Origin: JAGNZR01 sp051648365 | GTDB lineage: Bacteria; Fusobacteriota; Fusobacteriia; Fusobacteriales; Fusobacteriaceae | Reading direction: 5' to 3' | DNA length: 64,000 bases | NCBI GenBank assembly: GCA_051648365.1 | Contig: JBOFEZ010000007.1 | Coordinates: forward strand, 1 to 64,000 | Shown: positions 16,052 to 26,098 of the stretch, piece after piece | Layout of the letters: each line of letters starts with the position of its first letter | How positions within the stretch are numbered: the first letter of the stretch is position 1 | The notes under the pieces: model-generated | The model's input: only the letters and a program-made list of their open reading frames with translations | Databases searched by the model: none | What the model was told of the DNA's origin: nothing | Program-made: the position numbers and the translations under genes

Positions 16052-16522
16052 ATGATAGATGTAAAAGCCTTAAATCTAAAAAATGAAAAAACGAAATATC
16101 TTGCTTTTTTTCTGGGGACAAGTCTCCTTGCTCCTACGCTCTACCACTCATTGGGACTCAGTGGTGTGGTATATCTACCTATATTCCTATCTCTTTCTGT
16201 GGGAAGTTTTTTCCTAAGCCCGGGTTATCTGTTGGCGATAGCTATACTTTCGCCTCTACTGAATAATATGTTTTTTGGAATGCCGAGTGGGATGATGACA
16301 TATGCCTTAATTTTTGAAGGGATAATGTTCTCGTTGGCAAATACCAAGTTCAAAAATATTTTTCTAAATATTTTAATAGCTAGAATTTCATCTCTGACTT
16401 TGATATTTTTCCTGTCAGGATATACATATGCTATTTGGAGTAGAAATATAGCCTTGGGTATTCCCGGAATATTTCTAAATGGAATTTTAGCCATAGTTGT
16501 GGGAAGAGCTTTTAAAAGATGA
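16052..16522 (+). CDS. Small integral membrane protein, possibly an ECF transporter S component
   Basis: 156 aa with five or six membrane segments (FFLGTSLLAPTLYHSLGL, VVYLPIFLSLSVGSFFL, YLLAIAILSPLLNNMFFG, MTYALIFEGIMFSLA and two more). Size, topology and the central LSPLLNNMFFGMPSG loop resemble the substrate-binding S subunits of energy-coupling-factor vitamin or metal transporters; no ECF ATPase gene is nearby, as in group II systems. This is inference, with no diagnostic motif. Its stop overlaps the next start (ATGA). Confidence 0.45.
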   Translation: MIDVKALNLKNEKTKYLAFFLGTSLLAPTLYHSLGLSGVVYLPIFLSLSVGSFFLSPGYLLAIAILSPLLNNMFFGMPSGMMTYALIFEGIMFSLANTKFKNIFLNILIARISSLTLIFFLSGYTYAIWSRNIALGIPGIFLNGILAIVVGRAFKR

Positions 16523-17070
16523 ATGTAGAAAAAGAAAAAATTTTTTTAGAATCATTGGAACGGAAAAAAAAGGAAGTTGAAAATCTTATAAATTATTATT
16601 CAGCAGGAGCTACAACAGTAGGGGCTGTACCTATTCCATTTGCTGATGCTCCTATCTTAATCAGTGGACAGATAGCTATGATTCTCAAAATTTTTAAAAT
16701 ATATGGAGTGGAAAATATTCTTCCAGGTCAGGCTATAACAGGAATATTTTTAGAAAGAATAATAGCTCAAGGGGGGAGAGCTCTAGCAAAATATCTTCTA
16801 AAAAAAGCTGTCCCAGGTTTGGGGAGCGTTATTACAGGAGGCGTGGCTGGAAGTGTAACATATCTTTTAGGAAGAAGTATTTCAGAGATAGGATATAAAA
16901 TAGCACTGGATTCTTTTCATGGTGGAGAACTATCCAAAAATACAGAGAAGATAAAAAAACTCATAGACAGATCCATAGATGAGAGTTTTATAAAATCTGC
17001 CGACACAGGATTAATGACATTTAAAAAAATACTTAAAAAAATGAGGAAAAAAGGCAAAAACATGCTATAA
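16519..17070 (+). CDS. DUF697/YcjF-like membrane protein
   Basis: 183 aa. AGATTVGAVPIPFADAPIL near residues 29-47 and the glycine-rich hydrophobic hairpin (VPGLGSVITGGVAGSVTYLLG, abbreviated here from about 100-120) match DUF697 proteins, which are often attached to or encoded with GTPases. No GTPase domain is present here. Translationally coupled (4-nt overlap) to the preceding membrane protein, suggesting that the two act together. Function unknown. Confidence 0.65.
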   Translation: MNVEKEKIFLESLERKKKEVENLINYYSAGATTVGAVPIPFADAPILISGQIAMILKIFKIYGVENILPGQAITGIFLERIIAQGGRALAKYLLKKAVPGLGSVITGGVAGSVTYLLGRSISEIGYKIALDSFHGGELSKNTEKIKKLIDRSIDESFIKSADTGLMTFKKILKKMRKKGKNML

Positions 17071-17104
17071 TGGATTAATTTATTCCAGGGGGGAACGTCA
17101 GTCC

Positions 17105-19136
17105 ATGTATCAATCTCTATATAAACTTAATAAAAATAGTTGGCTCCAAGCGATAAGAATAGGATTTCTAAAAATTCAGAGTATTGTAATCATAGGGTGT
17201 TTGACGACAGTTATCTTAAACTTACCGAGTGAAAAATATAATGAGATGATGGTCCAAATTGCGGGTCCAAATTAGAAGGTTCTTTTTGCAATGATTCAGA
17301 GATATACACTGGGAATAATTACAATTCCACTTATATTGACTATCAGCCATTCCTTGGCCAGCATAAAAGATACAAAAAAAAATAAAAATGAACTGACTCC
17401 TATAATTTCAGCTATAGTATCCTTTATAATAGTTATATCAATCACAAGCGATATGAAAGTTATTGATATAAGCTCCTTAGGAGCTAGTGGAATGGCATTT
17501 GGAGTTTTAATTTCACTTATATCGAGTGAAATATTTCTATATTTTAGTGATTTATTGTATAAAGAGAGAAAAAATACCTATTATAGTAATGACAGTACAC
17601 TGAATAATTCGATAGGCTCCCTTATACCCGCAGCCCTAACAATAATACTGTTTTTTTCATTAAAAATAATATTGGAACGGAATATTTAACAGCATAATTT
17701 TATTTTTCAATAAATTTATGCCCACAATGATTATCTATATTCTTGGAGTTCACGTGTTTTGGTTTTTAGGGATTCACGGGTCTAATATATTTGACATATT
17801 GAATACAAATTTTTTTGATAAATTTACAAAGCAGTTTTTTGATACCTTTGTAAATATAGGTGGTGGAGCAACTATATGCCTGGTAATAGCAATTTTTATT
17901 ACAAAAACCAGTAACAATAACAGAAATATAGCAAAACTTGGAGTGTTACCGGGATTATTTAATATAAATGAAATTGTAATATACGGTATAGCTATAATAT
18001 TTAATCCAGCCTATATTGTTCCCTTTGTATCAATTCCACTTCTATTTACTTTTACATCTTATCTAGCAATGATATTAGATATGGTACCAGTCACAGTAAA
18101 CGAAATAAATTGGATAACTCCGGTATTCCTAAATGCATATCTGAGTACAGGAAGTATAAATGCAGTTTTTCTTCAGCTTTTCAATATCTTTTTAGGTGTG
18201 ATGATATACAGACCCTTTGTAGAAATGTCAAACAAAATTCAGATAAACGAAAGTCAGTCTACTTTTGAAAAGTTAAAAAAAGAGGTATATGTTGATAATA
18301 AAATCCATAAATATCTTACAACCAAAAAAGATTCCATAGGTTCTATGGCTAGAGGTTTGGGAAATGATTTGGTAGCAGATATGCATCAGAATAAAAATTT
18401 ATACCTAGAATATCAGCCACAGGTAAACAGATTTGGAGAAGTAGTAGGAGTAGAGGCTTTACTACGTTGGAAGCATGAAGTTTTAGGAAATATTCCTCCC
18501 AATATCATAATCACAATTTCTCAGGAGACAGATACGATAGATGAGCTTGGAATGTGGATTATAGATAGAGCCTGTAAACAGTTACAAATATGGAATGAAA
18601 AGGGGATAAGGGATATTGCAATGTCTATAAATATATCCACCCTGCAACTTAAAAATCCTAATTTTAGCAAAAAAGTGAGTGAGATTGTAAAAAAATATGA
18701 ACTCAAAAGTAGTGATATAAAACTTGAGATAACAGAAAATTTAGCTATTTCAGATGATGACACAACAGGAAAACAGCTAAATAAATTAGAAAAACTGGGA
18801 GTTAAATTGGCTATAGATGATTTTGGTCAGGGATATAATCCAATACTATATATTCAAAAATACAATATTGATATCATCAAATTAGATGGAAGTTTGATAA
18901 AAAATATAGTGAAAGATAAAACTAGCAGAAATATAGTTAAATCCATGCATAGTCTTTGTCAGAATTCAGGAATAGTCATGATAGCAGAATTTGTTGAAAC
19001 TATTGAGCAAAAGGAAGAGCTGGATAAATTAGGCAACTGCATTTATCAAGGATATCTATTTAGCAAACCTCTGAGTGGTAAAGACTGCCTGGAATATATA
19101 GAGAGAATTAATAAATATCAAAACGAATCACAATAA
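17105..19136 (+). pseudogene. Broken PTS EIIC-EAL fusion (c-di-GMP phosphodiesterase)
   Basis: Three ORF pieces make one protein: a membrane EIIC-like domain (cellobiose-type PTS permease, with VFWFLGIHG near 17758) followed by a complete EAL domain. Lesion 1 is an in-frame TAG at 17273-17275, between IAGPN and KVLFAMIQ, where a Trp (TGG) would fit the family. Lesion 2 is a frameshift near 17670: the reading frame of LFFSLKII continues as WNGIFNSII one base later. The EAL residues all survive: EALLRW, SINIS, EITEN, DDFGQGY, IKLDGSLI, AEFVE and YQGYLFSKP. The third piece could still be translated from ATG 17718 as a 472-residue truncated protein. Weak Shine-Dalgarno at 17105. Confidence 0.8.
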
Positions 19137-19277
19137 TTATTCGCACATTAAAATAATTATTATTCATCTGAAGCTGTAATTTAGCTTATAACGTCGTTTA
19201 ATAGATTACCACTTGTATTTGTACCTATATTTTCTAAAAAACGATTTTACAAAGCCGAAAAAAGTCAATAAAATTGC

Positions 19278-19308
19278 GGGTTTCCAGAGATGGGAACCCT
19301 TTTTTTTA
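19278..19308 (+). terminator. Terminator after the EIIC-EAL pseudogene
   Basis: GGGTTTCC-AGAGAT-GGGAACCC followed by eight Ts. Apart from this hairpin, the 300-nt gap before addB shows no gene; a TATACT at 19400-19405 may be the addB -10. Confidence 0.85.
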
Positions 19309-19435
19309 TGCCATTAAAATTGAACCCTCATAAAATGGGGCTTTGAAAACAGATGATTTATGCATAAAATTTAGCTATGATATTTTATGTGTTTTGGTAT
19401 ATACTAGTCTTATAAGAAAAAATTTGGAGGTTATT

Positions 19436-22048
19436 ATGTGTAATATAAAATTCAGATATATAGATTATTCACAGAGTTTGATGGATTCTCTTAAAAGTAG
19501 TAGAGAAAAAGACACTCTCATAGTTTTTTCTGATTATCTGTTGAAAAAAAATTATTCAGATAGAGAGAAGATATCGCTTTTCGAAAAACCACAGGAAGTA
19601 TGCACAATAGATGAATTTTATGGAAAAATATTTCTTACAGATAGAGTCATACTAAAAGAGGCCAAGAGAATGCTGACTCTTTTTTCCTCTTTGGACAGGG
19701 AGATAAAAAAAAATCTGGATATGCAGAATTACTATGACTTCATAACTCTGGCAGATCAGTTTTTTAAATTTTTTCGTCAGTCCAAAGAAAATTTAATTGA
19801 GGATTATTCCAACTTGGAGAGCTGGCAGAGGGAGAGGATAGAAAAATTTTATCTGATGAAAGGGCATTATGAAAAATTTCTTGGGAGGGAAAACTTTATT
19901 CCTGCAGACTGGATAAAAAGCATTGAAAATCTCAGCCTAGAATATATAAAAGGTTTTAAGAAAATTATTTTTGTAGATCAGCTTGAATTTACGGCTCTGG
20001 AGCAGGAAAGCATAAAAAGAATTGCAGAGATTGTTCCTGTGGAGATAGTTCTTCAGTGTGGAGAAAGGGATTTTGATGAAGAAAGGTTCAAACTGAAAAC
20101 TGTGAGCATGGCTCTAGAGGAAAAGATTAAAATTGCCCTAATAGAGACAGAAGACGCTATGGATGAAGGTATAACTCTACTTCAAGAATTTGGGAAAGAG
20201 AAGGGAAATGATATATTCACACCGAATTTGGAAAAAAATAGACTGGCAGAGGTATTTCCTGGATATTTCCGAACCACAGCTCTGGAAACCCTGGACAACA
20301 GAGAGATATATCTACTTCTTAAGGGACTCTATGAAATCCTCCTAACATCTGAACCACGTCTTAAGGGAGCCCTTGCTCTTCAGACTTTGGAGGAATATAT
20401 AACCGAAAGGAGTTTTAGGGTAAATTATGGTATTACCTCCCAAGGAATAAAGGAGTTCTATTCCCTACTGAGGGATGATTATAAATATTATTCTCCTCAA
20501 GTTATGGAAATGGAGACTTTTCAAAAATACCTGGAATGCCAGATAACAGAGGTTTTGAACCGAATATATGCGGATATAGAGAGAATTGGAAGGTTGAAAA
20601 AAGTAGAAGAATTTGAAAGTTTTTTTAGAGAAAATTTAAAAATAATTGAGATTATCGAACCTGAATATACTGATATTCTAGAGAAATTTTTCGAGGCTCT
20701 TGAGCTTGCTCAAAGCAGTGAAAACCTATATGGAAAAGATGGGTTCAAAAATCTTTTTTCTGAAGATCTCTCGAAAAATATTTTCAATCTAATTCTTAAA
20801 TATATGAACAATATCGAGGTAGCCTCTCTAGAAAGAGATGGTAGTTCGCCTTTGGCAGTTGTGAAATCCTTGAATCTTGCTAAGGAAAGAAGGGAGAGAA
20901 AGATATATTTTACTGACCTCACTGCAGATAATCTACCGGGGCGATCTGGAGGAGATATATTTCTCACTGAGGAGCAGAAAAAAAATATGGGGATAATTAC
21001 AGCAGAAGAGGAGAAACTGGTTAAAAAATATAGATTTTTTCAATCGATTTTCACCTGTGGGGAGGCAGTACTTCTCAGCGATAAAAATTCCAAAATGTCC
21101 CCTTTTCTAGAGGAGCTTATTATCTATTATAATCTGGAATTTCAGAAGAGAGAGAACGGCGAGAAAATTAGTCGTGAGATAATGAAAAACTCTCTGTCAG
21201 GAGCAGAGCTTTATCCTAGTAAACTGGAGGAAGAGGACGAACTTCCAAAAGATTCTGAAGATTATCCTGAGGGAATACGTCTGGGAGCTTATTCCTACAC
21301 CAATTTAGAGGGATGCTCGTATAAATTTTATTTGGAAAATATCCTACTTCTAAGTCCGGTGAGTGAATCCTACGAAAGAAATATGAGTAGTAAATTTCTG
21401 GGAATTTTTGTCCATGAGACCCTGGAGAAAATAGCCAGAAGAAAGTATAAAGATATAAAGGATAGGGGAGATTTCTCTCTCAGCCATGAATATATAAGAG
21501 AAAATCTGATGGGGAGTTTTAGAGAGAACCGTTATAAGATTCCTCTCCATTTAGATAGCTATTTTCAGGAGATTCTACTAGAAAATATAGTTAAAAATAT
21601 AGGGGATTTTTATAGAGTTTTGGAAGAGAGATACACAGGAAAAAGAATTGAGAGATTTCAGCCGGAAAAGAGCGGTACAGATAGAAAACCTTTTATCTTA
21701 GGAGAGACAGATGTATATCTTTCTGGAAGAGTTGATCTTCTCATCGAGAGCCAATTTGGAAACTGTATAATAGACTATAAGACAGGAAAGAAAAATGACA
21801 GACAATTGGATTTTTATGCTATCATGCTCTATGGAAGTCAGGAGATGGCAGAAAAAGCTATTTTTAATGTGATCAGCGGAAAGATAGAGTGGTATGAAGA
21901 GGGAAAAAAAGTTCTCACTACAGAGGAGATGAGGGAAAAAATAGAAAATTTCCTGAGTGAGAAAAGCTATCTTCTGGCAGAAAAAACAGGCATCTGTACC
22001 TATTGTCAGTATATAAATATATGTAGAAGGGAGCTGAAGAAAAAGTGA
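19436..22048 (+). CDS. addB: AddB/RexB-like PD-(D/E)XK nuclease subunit
   Basis: 870 aa from the ATG at 19436 (GGAGG six bases upstream). It is the probable second subunit of the AddAB double-strand-break resection complex. The C-terminal RecB-type nuclease has IFVHETLEKIA, GRVDLLIE and IIDYKTGKK. An Fe-S staple is formed by EGCSYKFYL and CTYCQYINIC (C...CxxCx5C), as in AddB. No Walker A is seen in the N-terminal region, and the protein is much shorter than B. subtilis AddB, so it is RexB-like with a degenerate helicase core. Overlaps addA by four bases. Confidence 0.82.
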   Translation: MCNIKFRYIDYSQSLMDSLKSSREKDTLIVFSDYLLKKNYSDREKISLFEKPQEVCTIDEFYGKIFLTDRVILKEAKRMLTLFSSLDREIKKNLDMQNYYDFITLADQFFKFFRQSKENLIEDYSNLESWQRERIEKFYLMKGHYEKFLGRENFIPADWIKSIENLSLEYIKGFKKIIFVDQLEFTALEQESIKRIAEIVPVEIVLQCGERDFDEERFKLKTVSMALEEKIKIALIETEDAMDEGITLLQEFGKEKGNDIFTPNLEKNRLAEVFPGYFRTTALETLDNREIYLLLKGLYEILLTSEPRLKGALALQTLEEYITERSFRVNYGITSQGIKEFYSLLRDDYKYYSPQVMEMETFQKYLECQITEVLNRIYADIERIGRLKKVEEFESFFRENLKIIEIIEPEYTDILEKFFEALELAQSSENLYGKDGFKNLFSEDLSKNIFNLILKYMNNIEVASLERDGSSPLAVVKSLNLAKERRERKIYFTDLTADNLPGRSGGDIFLTEEQKKNMGIITAEEEKLVKKYRFFQSIFTCGEAVLLSDKNSKMSPFLEELIIYYNLEFQKRENGEKISREIMKNSLSGAELYPSKLEEEDELPKDSEDYPEGIRLGAYSYTNLEGCSYKFYLENILLLSPVSESYERNMSSKFLGIFVHETLEKIARRKYKDIKDRGDFSLSHEYIRENLMGSFRENRYKIPLHLDSYFQEILLENIVKNIGDFYRVLEERYTGKRIERFQPEKSGTDRKPFILGETDVYLSGRVDLLIESQFGNCIIDYKTGKKNDRQLDFYAIMLYGSQEMAEKAIFNVISGKIEWYEEGKKVLTTEEMREKIENFLSEKSYLLAEKTGICTYCQYINICRRELKKK

Positions 22049-25000
22049 AAACAGTTTTAAAAGCCAGTGCAGGAACTGGAAAAACCTACAGATTGTCGCT
22101 GGAATATTTGGGAGCTCTTTTGAGAGGAGAGTCCTACAAAAATATTCTGGTAATGACTTTTACAAAAAAGGCTACTGGAGAGATAGAGGAGAGAATAGTA
22201 GATTTCTTAAGAATTCTTTCTGGGAAAATCAGAAGTGAAGATGAGGAAAAATCGGGAAAAGATATTCTGAAATCCTTAAAAAAACTCTATCCTCAGGAGT
22301 CACTAAAAAAAGAGAGGTTTATTTCCCTATATGAAGAGATATGCAAAAACCGTGACAGGCTAAGAATTTATACTATAGACGGATTTATCAATAGGATATT
22401 CCGAAGTGTTGTAGCACCTTTTTTGAGTATGGAAAACTACTCTCTCATCGATGTCGATGAAGAAACTGAGATTACAGGTAGGCTTTTGGAGAAGATTTTT
22501 GGAGATAAAAAATCTTTTAATGTCTTCAAAAGTTTTCTGGGAAATAATATGGAAAAAAATCTGGACAACTATATCGCCCTTATCCAAAGTCTCCTTCAAG
22601 AGAGATGGCGTTATATACTAGTAAAAGAAAAATATCCAGAGGAGATTCCACAAAAAGAGAGTATTCCATATCCTGGAGATTCCTACTCTCCTGTCCAGGT
22701 GGCAGATTCTATAGTAAAAAATATGGAGGAGATAGCACAGACAAAAAAGAAACCTCTAGAAGATTTTTTTACAAAAGATTTGTCAGATTATGGAAAACTT
22801 AAAACACTTGAAGAGAGAAATTCCTATATGGAAAATAATCAAGAAATATTCATAGGAAAAAATCTTTGGAACGGAGTAAAGACTAGGGGAAAAGATTGCG
22901 AAGATATTCTTGAGAATATGAAGGAACTGACTCAGAATTTGAGAGAAAAAATTAGGGTAGATATATATAACAGCAGAATTATAAAATATGAACGTGAGGT
23001 TCTAGGATTTATAGATGAGCTCTATAGAAATTATGATGAGATAAAAATTAGGGAGGGAAAGCTGACTTTCAGTGACATATCAACCTATACCTATATGAAC
23101 TACAGAGATGAGAGATTGGGACTGGTAAAGGATGGAAAAGTTACACGTTATTTTCAGGAACTTTTTGATGGTGAGATAAAAACTCTATTTATAGATGAGT
23201 TTCAGGATACCAGTATACTTCAATGGAAACTTCTCAAAGCTATAGGTAAGAGTGCAGAGAGAGTCTTCTGTGTGGGAGATGAGAAGCAGAGTCTCTACAG
23301 CTGGAGAGGAGGAGAGAAGGAGCTTTTTGAAAACCTTCCCAATATACTTCCGGGACGAGAGGATAATTTGGATACCAGCTATCGGAGCAGAAAAAATATT
23401 GTAACTTTTACCAATGACCTTTTTGGTAAGATTTCCGAATTCTACTCTGCAGAAAATGAAGGGGAGTGGAAATTTATTCCTGTAAATTATGTAAAGGAGG
23501 ATGAATCCTATATTGAAACTGTCTATCCGGAAGAGGAAGAAGAGAAGAATCATCTGGATAAGATATGTCAGATACTTCAGGAGAGATTTGTCGGGGATTA
23601 CAGAAGGGTAGCAGTCATTGCCCGAACGGGAAAAGAACTGATAGAGATGGGAAACAGACTATCTAACCTCCATATCCCATTTACTCTCAAATCCAATAAA
23701 AATATATTTCAGCACAGGGTAAACAGAGGGATTTTCAGATTACTTAAATATCTAGCATATAGTGATTATATGTCTCTTATGGAATTTTTTCGAGATGATA
23801 CGATGGGTGTTTCTCACCCGGATTTAAAAGAACTTTTAAAAGAAAGAGATGGGGTAGAGAGCTATCTGTCAGGAGAGGAGATAGAGCTTTCTGTGATATC
23901 TGAAGAGTTGAAAAAACTTCTGGAAATGGTGAGGGAGACTAGAAGGGAGTATGACAAATATAAGGGGGAGAGCAGATATATAATTCCTGAAATCTTTAAA
24001 AAATTCTCTCCACTCCAAAAATTCGGAAGTAGCAGTGATATAGAGAACTACTACGGATTTATGGAGCTGTCCAGAGGCTTCAAAAGGGTGGAGAATCTTG
24101 TGAAGACAGCTGAAAACAATCCCAACAGTTCCCGTTTTTCCCAGATAAGTGTAGAGGATGAAAATGCGGTAACCCTTATCACAATCCATGGTTCAAAGGG
24201 TCTGGAGTATGATACTGTATTTTTTATTCATAATTCCAAGGCTGATAGGGGGGAAAGAGGTCTAGATTTTCAGATTAAACTGGATGAAAACTACGAAAAA
24301 CTTGAAAATTTTATCCTTCTCAATGAGAAAAGCCGGGGGCTTATTCTCAGCGATACGGGAAATTCTTTTTCCCAGTACGATTTTTTATATAAACTGCCAT
24401 ATAAAAAAATTCAAGAAAAGATAAATACCTGGTATGTTGGACTCACAAGAGCTAAACGAAACCTTTTTATAGTGTTGGGAACTTCAAAAACAGAAGATTA
24501 TCTAGTTCATGCTCTAAAAAATCTTCCTACCGTTACAGGGAAGCTTCAGAATCAGGAGAGAGATAAAGAGAATGAGAAGGATAAAAAAAATTCAGAGATA
24601 GTTTTAGATTTGAATCTGCCGTCTTTTTCAGAGGAGGAGATAGAAAAGAATCTTCAGGAACAGAAGGAGTTTTTGAGAACCTCCCATAACCGTCAGCACA
24701 GAAAAATATTGGGTACAGCTCTTCACTATTATCTGGAAAATATAAAACATCTTACTGACCATGAGCTGGAGAGAAGCAGAAAACTCACCCTATCTAAATA
24801 TGGAGGAGAGGTTGGAGTTGAAAATCTGAAAAAAATTCTAGAAAGTGCGGAACTGGGAAATTCTTTGGAAAAAAACAGAGATATATTTTCAAAAAACTGG
24901 GATTATATCCATTCGGAATTCAGGATAAAACTGGAAGAGAAAGAGAAGAGGATAGATAGGCTGATGATAAGAAAACCTCATGGGGAGAAAAAAGGAGAGA

Positions 25001-25179
25001 TACTCATAGTGGATTACAAAACCGGAGTATGGGATGATATTCAACTTCGGGAGTATGAACTGGCTGTAGAAAATCTTCTGCTTTCTGAAAATCTTGCGGA
25101 TTCCTACAAGATAAGTTCAAGATTTATGAGTATAGAACTGCCTGAGACGGAAGAGGGAGATGAAATAGATGAGTTTTAA
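22045..25179 (+). CDS. addA: AddA helicase-nuclease
   Basis: 1044 aa, GTG start inside the overlap with addB. SF1 UvrD/RecB-type helicase: Walker A ASAGTGKTYR (residues 8-17), motif Ia VMTFTKKAT, motif II LFIDEFQDTS (about 380), motif III GDEKQSLYSWRGG, motif V ITIHGSKGLEYD and motif VI YVGLTRAKRNLF. The C-terminal nuclease domain has LGTALHYYLEN, IDRLM and IVDYKTG. With AddB it resects DNA ends for RecA loading. The Chi-like recognition sequence cannot be inferred. Its end overlaps the vanZ-like gene by 11 nt. Confidence 0.93.
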   Translation: MKTVLKASAGTGKTYRLSLEYLGALLRGESYKNILVMTFTKKATGEIEERIVDFLRILSGKIRSEDEEKSGKDILKSLKKLYPQESLKKERFISLYEEICKNRDRLRIYTIDGFINRIFRSVVAPFLSMENYSLIDVDEETEITGRLLEKIFGDKKSFNVFKSFLGNNMEKNLDNYIALIQSLLQERWRYILVKEKYPEEIPQKESIPYPGDSYSPVQVADSIVKNMEEIAQTKKKPLEDFFTKDLSDYGKLKTLEERNSYMENNQEIFIGKNLWNGVKTRGKDCEDILENMKELTQNLREKIRVDIYNSRIIKYEREVLGFIDELYRNYDEIKIREGKLTFSDISTYTYMNYRDERLGLVKDGKVTRYFQELFDGEIKTLFIDEFQDTSILQWKLLKAIGKSAERVFCVGDEKQSLYSWRGGEKELFENLPNILPGREDNLDTSYRSRKNIVTFTNDLFGKISEFYSAENEGEWKFIPVNYVKEDESYIETVYPEEEEEKNHLDKICQILQERFVGDYRRVAVIARTGKELIEMGNRLSNLHIPFTLKSNKNIFQHRVNRGIFRLLKYLAYSDYMSLMEFFRDDTMGVSHPDLKELLKERDGVESYLSGEEIELSVISEELKKLLEMVRETRREYDKYKGESRYIIPEIFKKFSPLQKFGSSSDIENYYGFMELSRGFKRVENLVKTAENNPNSSRFSQISVEDENAVTLITIHGSKGLEYDTVFFIHNSKADRGERGLDFQIKLDENYEKLENFILLNEKSRGLILSDTGNSFSQYDFLYKLPYKKIQEKINTWYVGLTRAKRNLFIVLGTSKTEDYLVHALKNLPTVTGKLQNQERDKENEKDKKNSEIVLDLNLPSFSEEEIEKNLQEQKEFLRTSHNRQHRKILGTALHYYLENIKHLTDHELERSRKLTLSKYGGEVGVENLKKILESAELGNSLEKNRDIFSKNWDYIHSEFRIKLEEKEKRIDRLMIRKPHGEKKGEILIVDYKTGVWDDIQLREYELAVENLLLSENLADSYKISSRFMSIELPETEEGDEIDEF

Positions 25180-25624
25180 AGAAAAATATCTAAATAGGTA
25201 TCTTTTTATTGTTTTAGGAATAATGGTGGTAATTTTCCTTTTTTCCCATAGCTCCGGAGAAGATTCTTCAAAACAGAGTGGAATAATAGTGGCACTGCTG
25301 GCATATCTTCCTATAAGTATAGATATGGATGGAGAAAATATGATGCTAGTTAGTCTGGTAGTCAGAAAAAGTGCTCACATGACAGAGTATTTTATTCTTA
25401 CTCTGAGTATTATCAAATATCTTTTTTCAATAGGGAAAAATAATCCATATTTATGGTCGGGATCCTTGGCGTTTTTGTATGCCTGCTCTGATGAATTCCA
25501 TCAGACTTTTATTCCTGGACGAGCGGGTCTTTTTACCGATGTATTAGTGGACTCAGTTGGAATAATAGGAGCTCTTATGGCAGCGTATTTAATAGAAAAA
25601 TATTTTTATCCAGAAGAAAGATAA
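25169..25624 (+). CDS. VanZ-like membrane protein
   Basis: 151 aa with four membrane segments. The VanZ pattern is clear: FLFSHSSGEDSSKQSG after the first segment, VVRKSAHMTEYFILT (the conserved K-x-x-H-x-x-E/Y) and YACSDEFHQTFIPGRAG. The family is linked to teicoplanin resistance in enterococci, but most members have no known function. It overlaps the end of addA and is probably cotranscribed with it. Confidence 0.88.
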   Translation: MSFKEKYLNRYLFIVLGIMVVIFLFSHSSGEDSSKQSGIIVALLAYLPISIDMDGENMMLVSLVVRKSAHMTEYFILTLSIIKYLFSIGKNNPYLWSGSLAFLYACSDEFHQTFIPGRAGLFTDVLVDSVGIIGALMAAYLIEKYFYPEER

Positions 25625-25682
25625 AATCAAGAAACGTAGTATATATCTCTAAGAAACAAAAAAAATTTTTGGAGGTAAAAAT

Positions 25683-26084
25683 ATGTTTAAAGGATTTAAG
25701 GATTTTATAACTAAAGGAAATGTTTTTGATTTGGCAATAGGAGTAATTATAGGAGCAGCTTTTTCGAAGATAGTCGCATCTTTTGTGGCAGATATTATGA
25801 CACCTTTTTTAGGTCTTGCTACAGGAGGGATAAATTTTAAGAACCTAGTTTATACTCTTAAAGAAGCAGAGGGAGAAATTCCAGCTCTGACGGTAAACTA
25901 CGGAAACTTTATACAGACAGGTATAGATTTTCTGATAATAGCCCTAGCTGTATATTCTTTTATAAAATTTATAGAAACAGCAAAAAAGAAAGCTTTAGCT
26001 GAGAAACAAAAAGCTGAAGAGGTAGCAGAAGACCCTAAAGATATAAAGCTTTTAGAGGAAATAAGAGACCTATTAAAAAAATAG
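25683..26084 (+). CDS. mscL: Large-conductance mechanosensitive channel
   Basis: 133 aa. FKGFKDFITKGNVFDLAIGVIIG is the MscL amphipathic N-helix and TM1 start (quoted to the pore-lining glycines), TM2 is around residues 80-100, and the charged C-terminal helix follows (KLLEEIRDLLKK). It opens under membrane tension and releases solutes during hypo-osmotic shock. GGAGG six bases before the ATG. Confidence 0.95.
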   Translation: MFKGFKDFITKGNVFDLAIGVIIGAAFSKIVASFVADIMTPFLGLATGGINFKNLVYTLKEAEGEIPALTVNYGNFIQTGIDFLIIALAVYSFIKFIETAKKKALAEKQKAEEVAEDPKDIKLLEEIRDLLKK

Positions 26085-26098
26085 GAAGAGGAGTTTTT

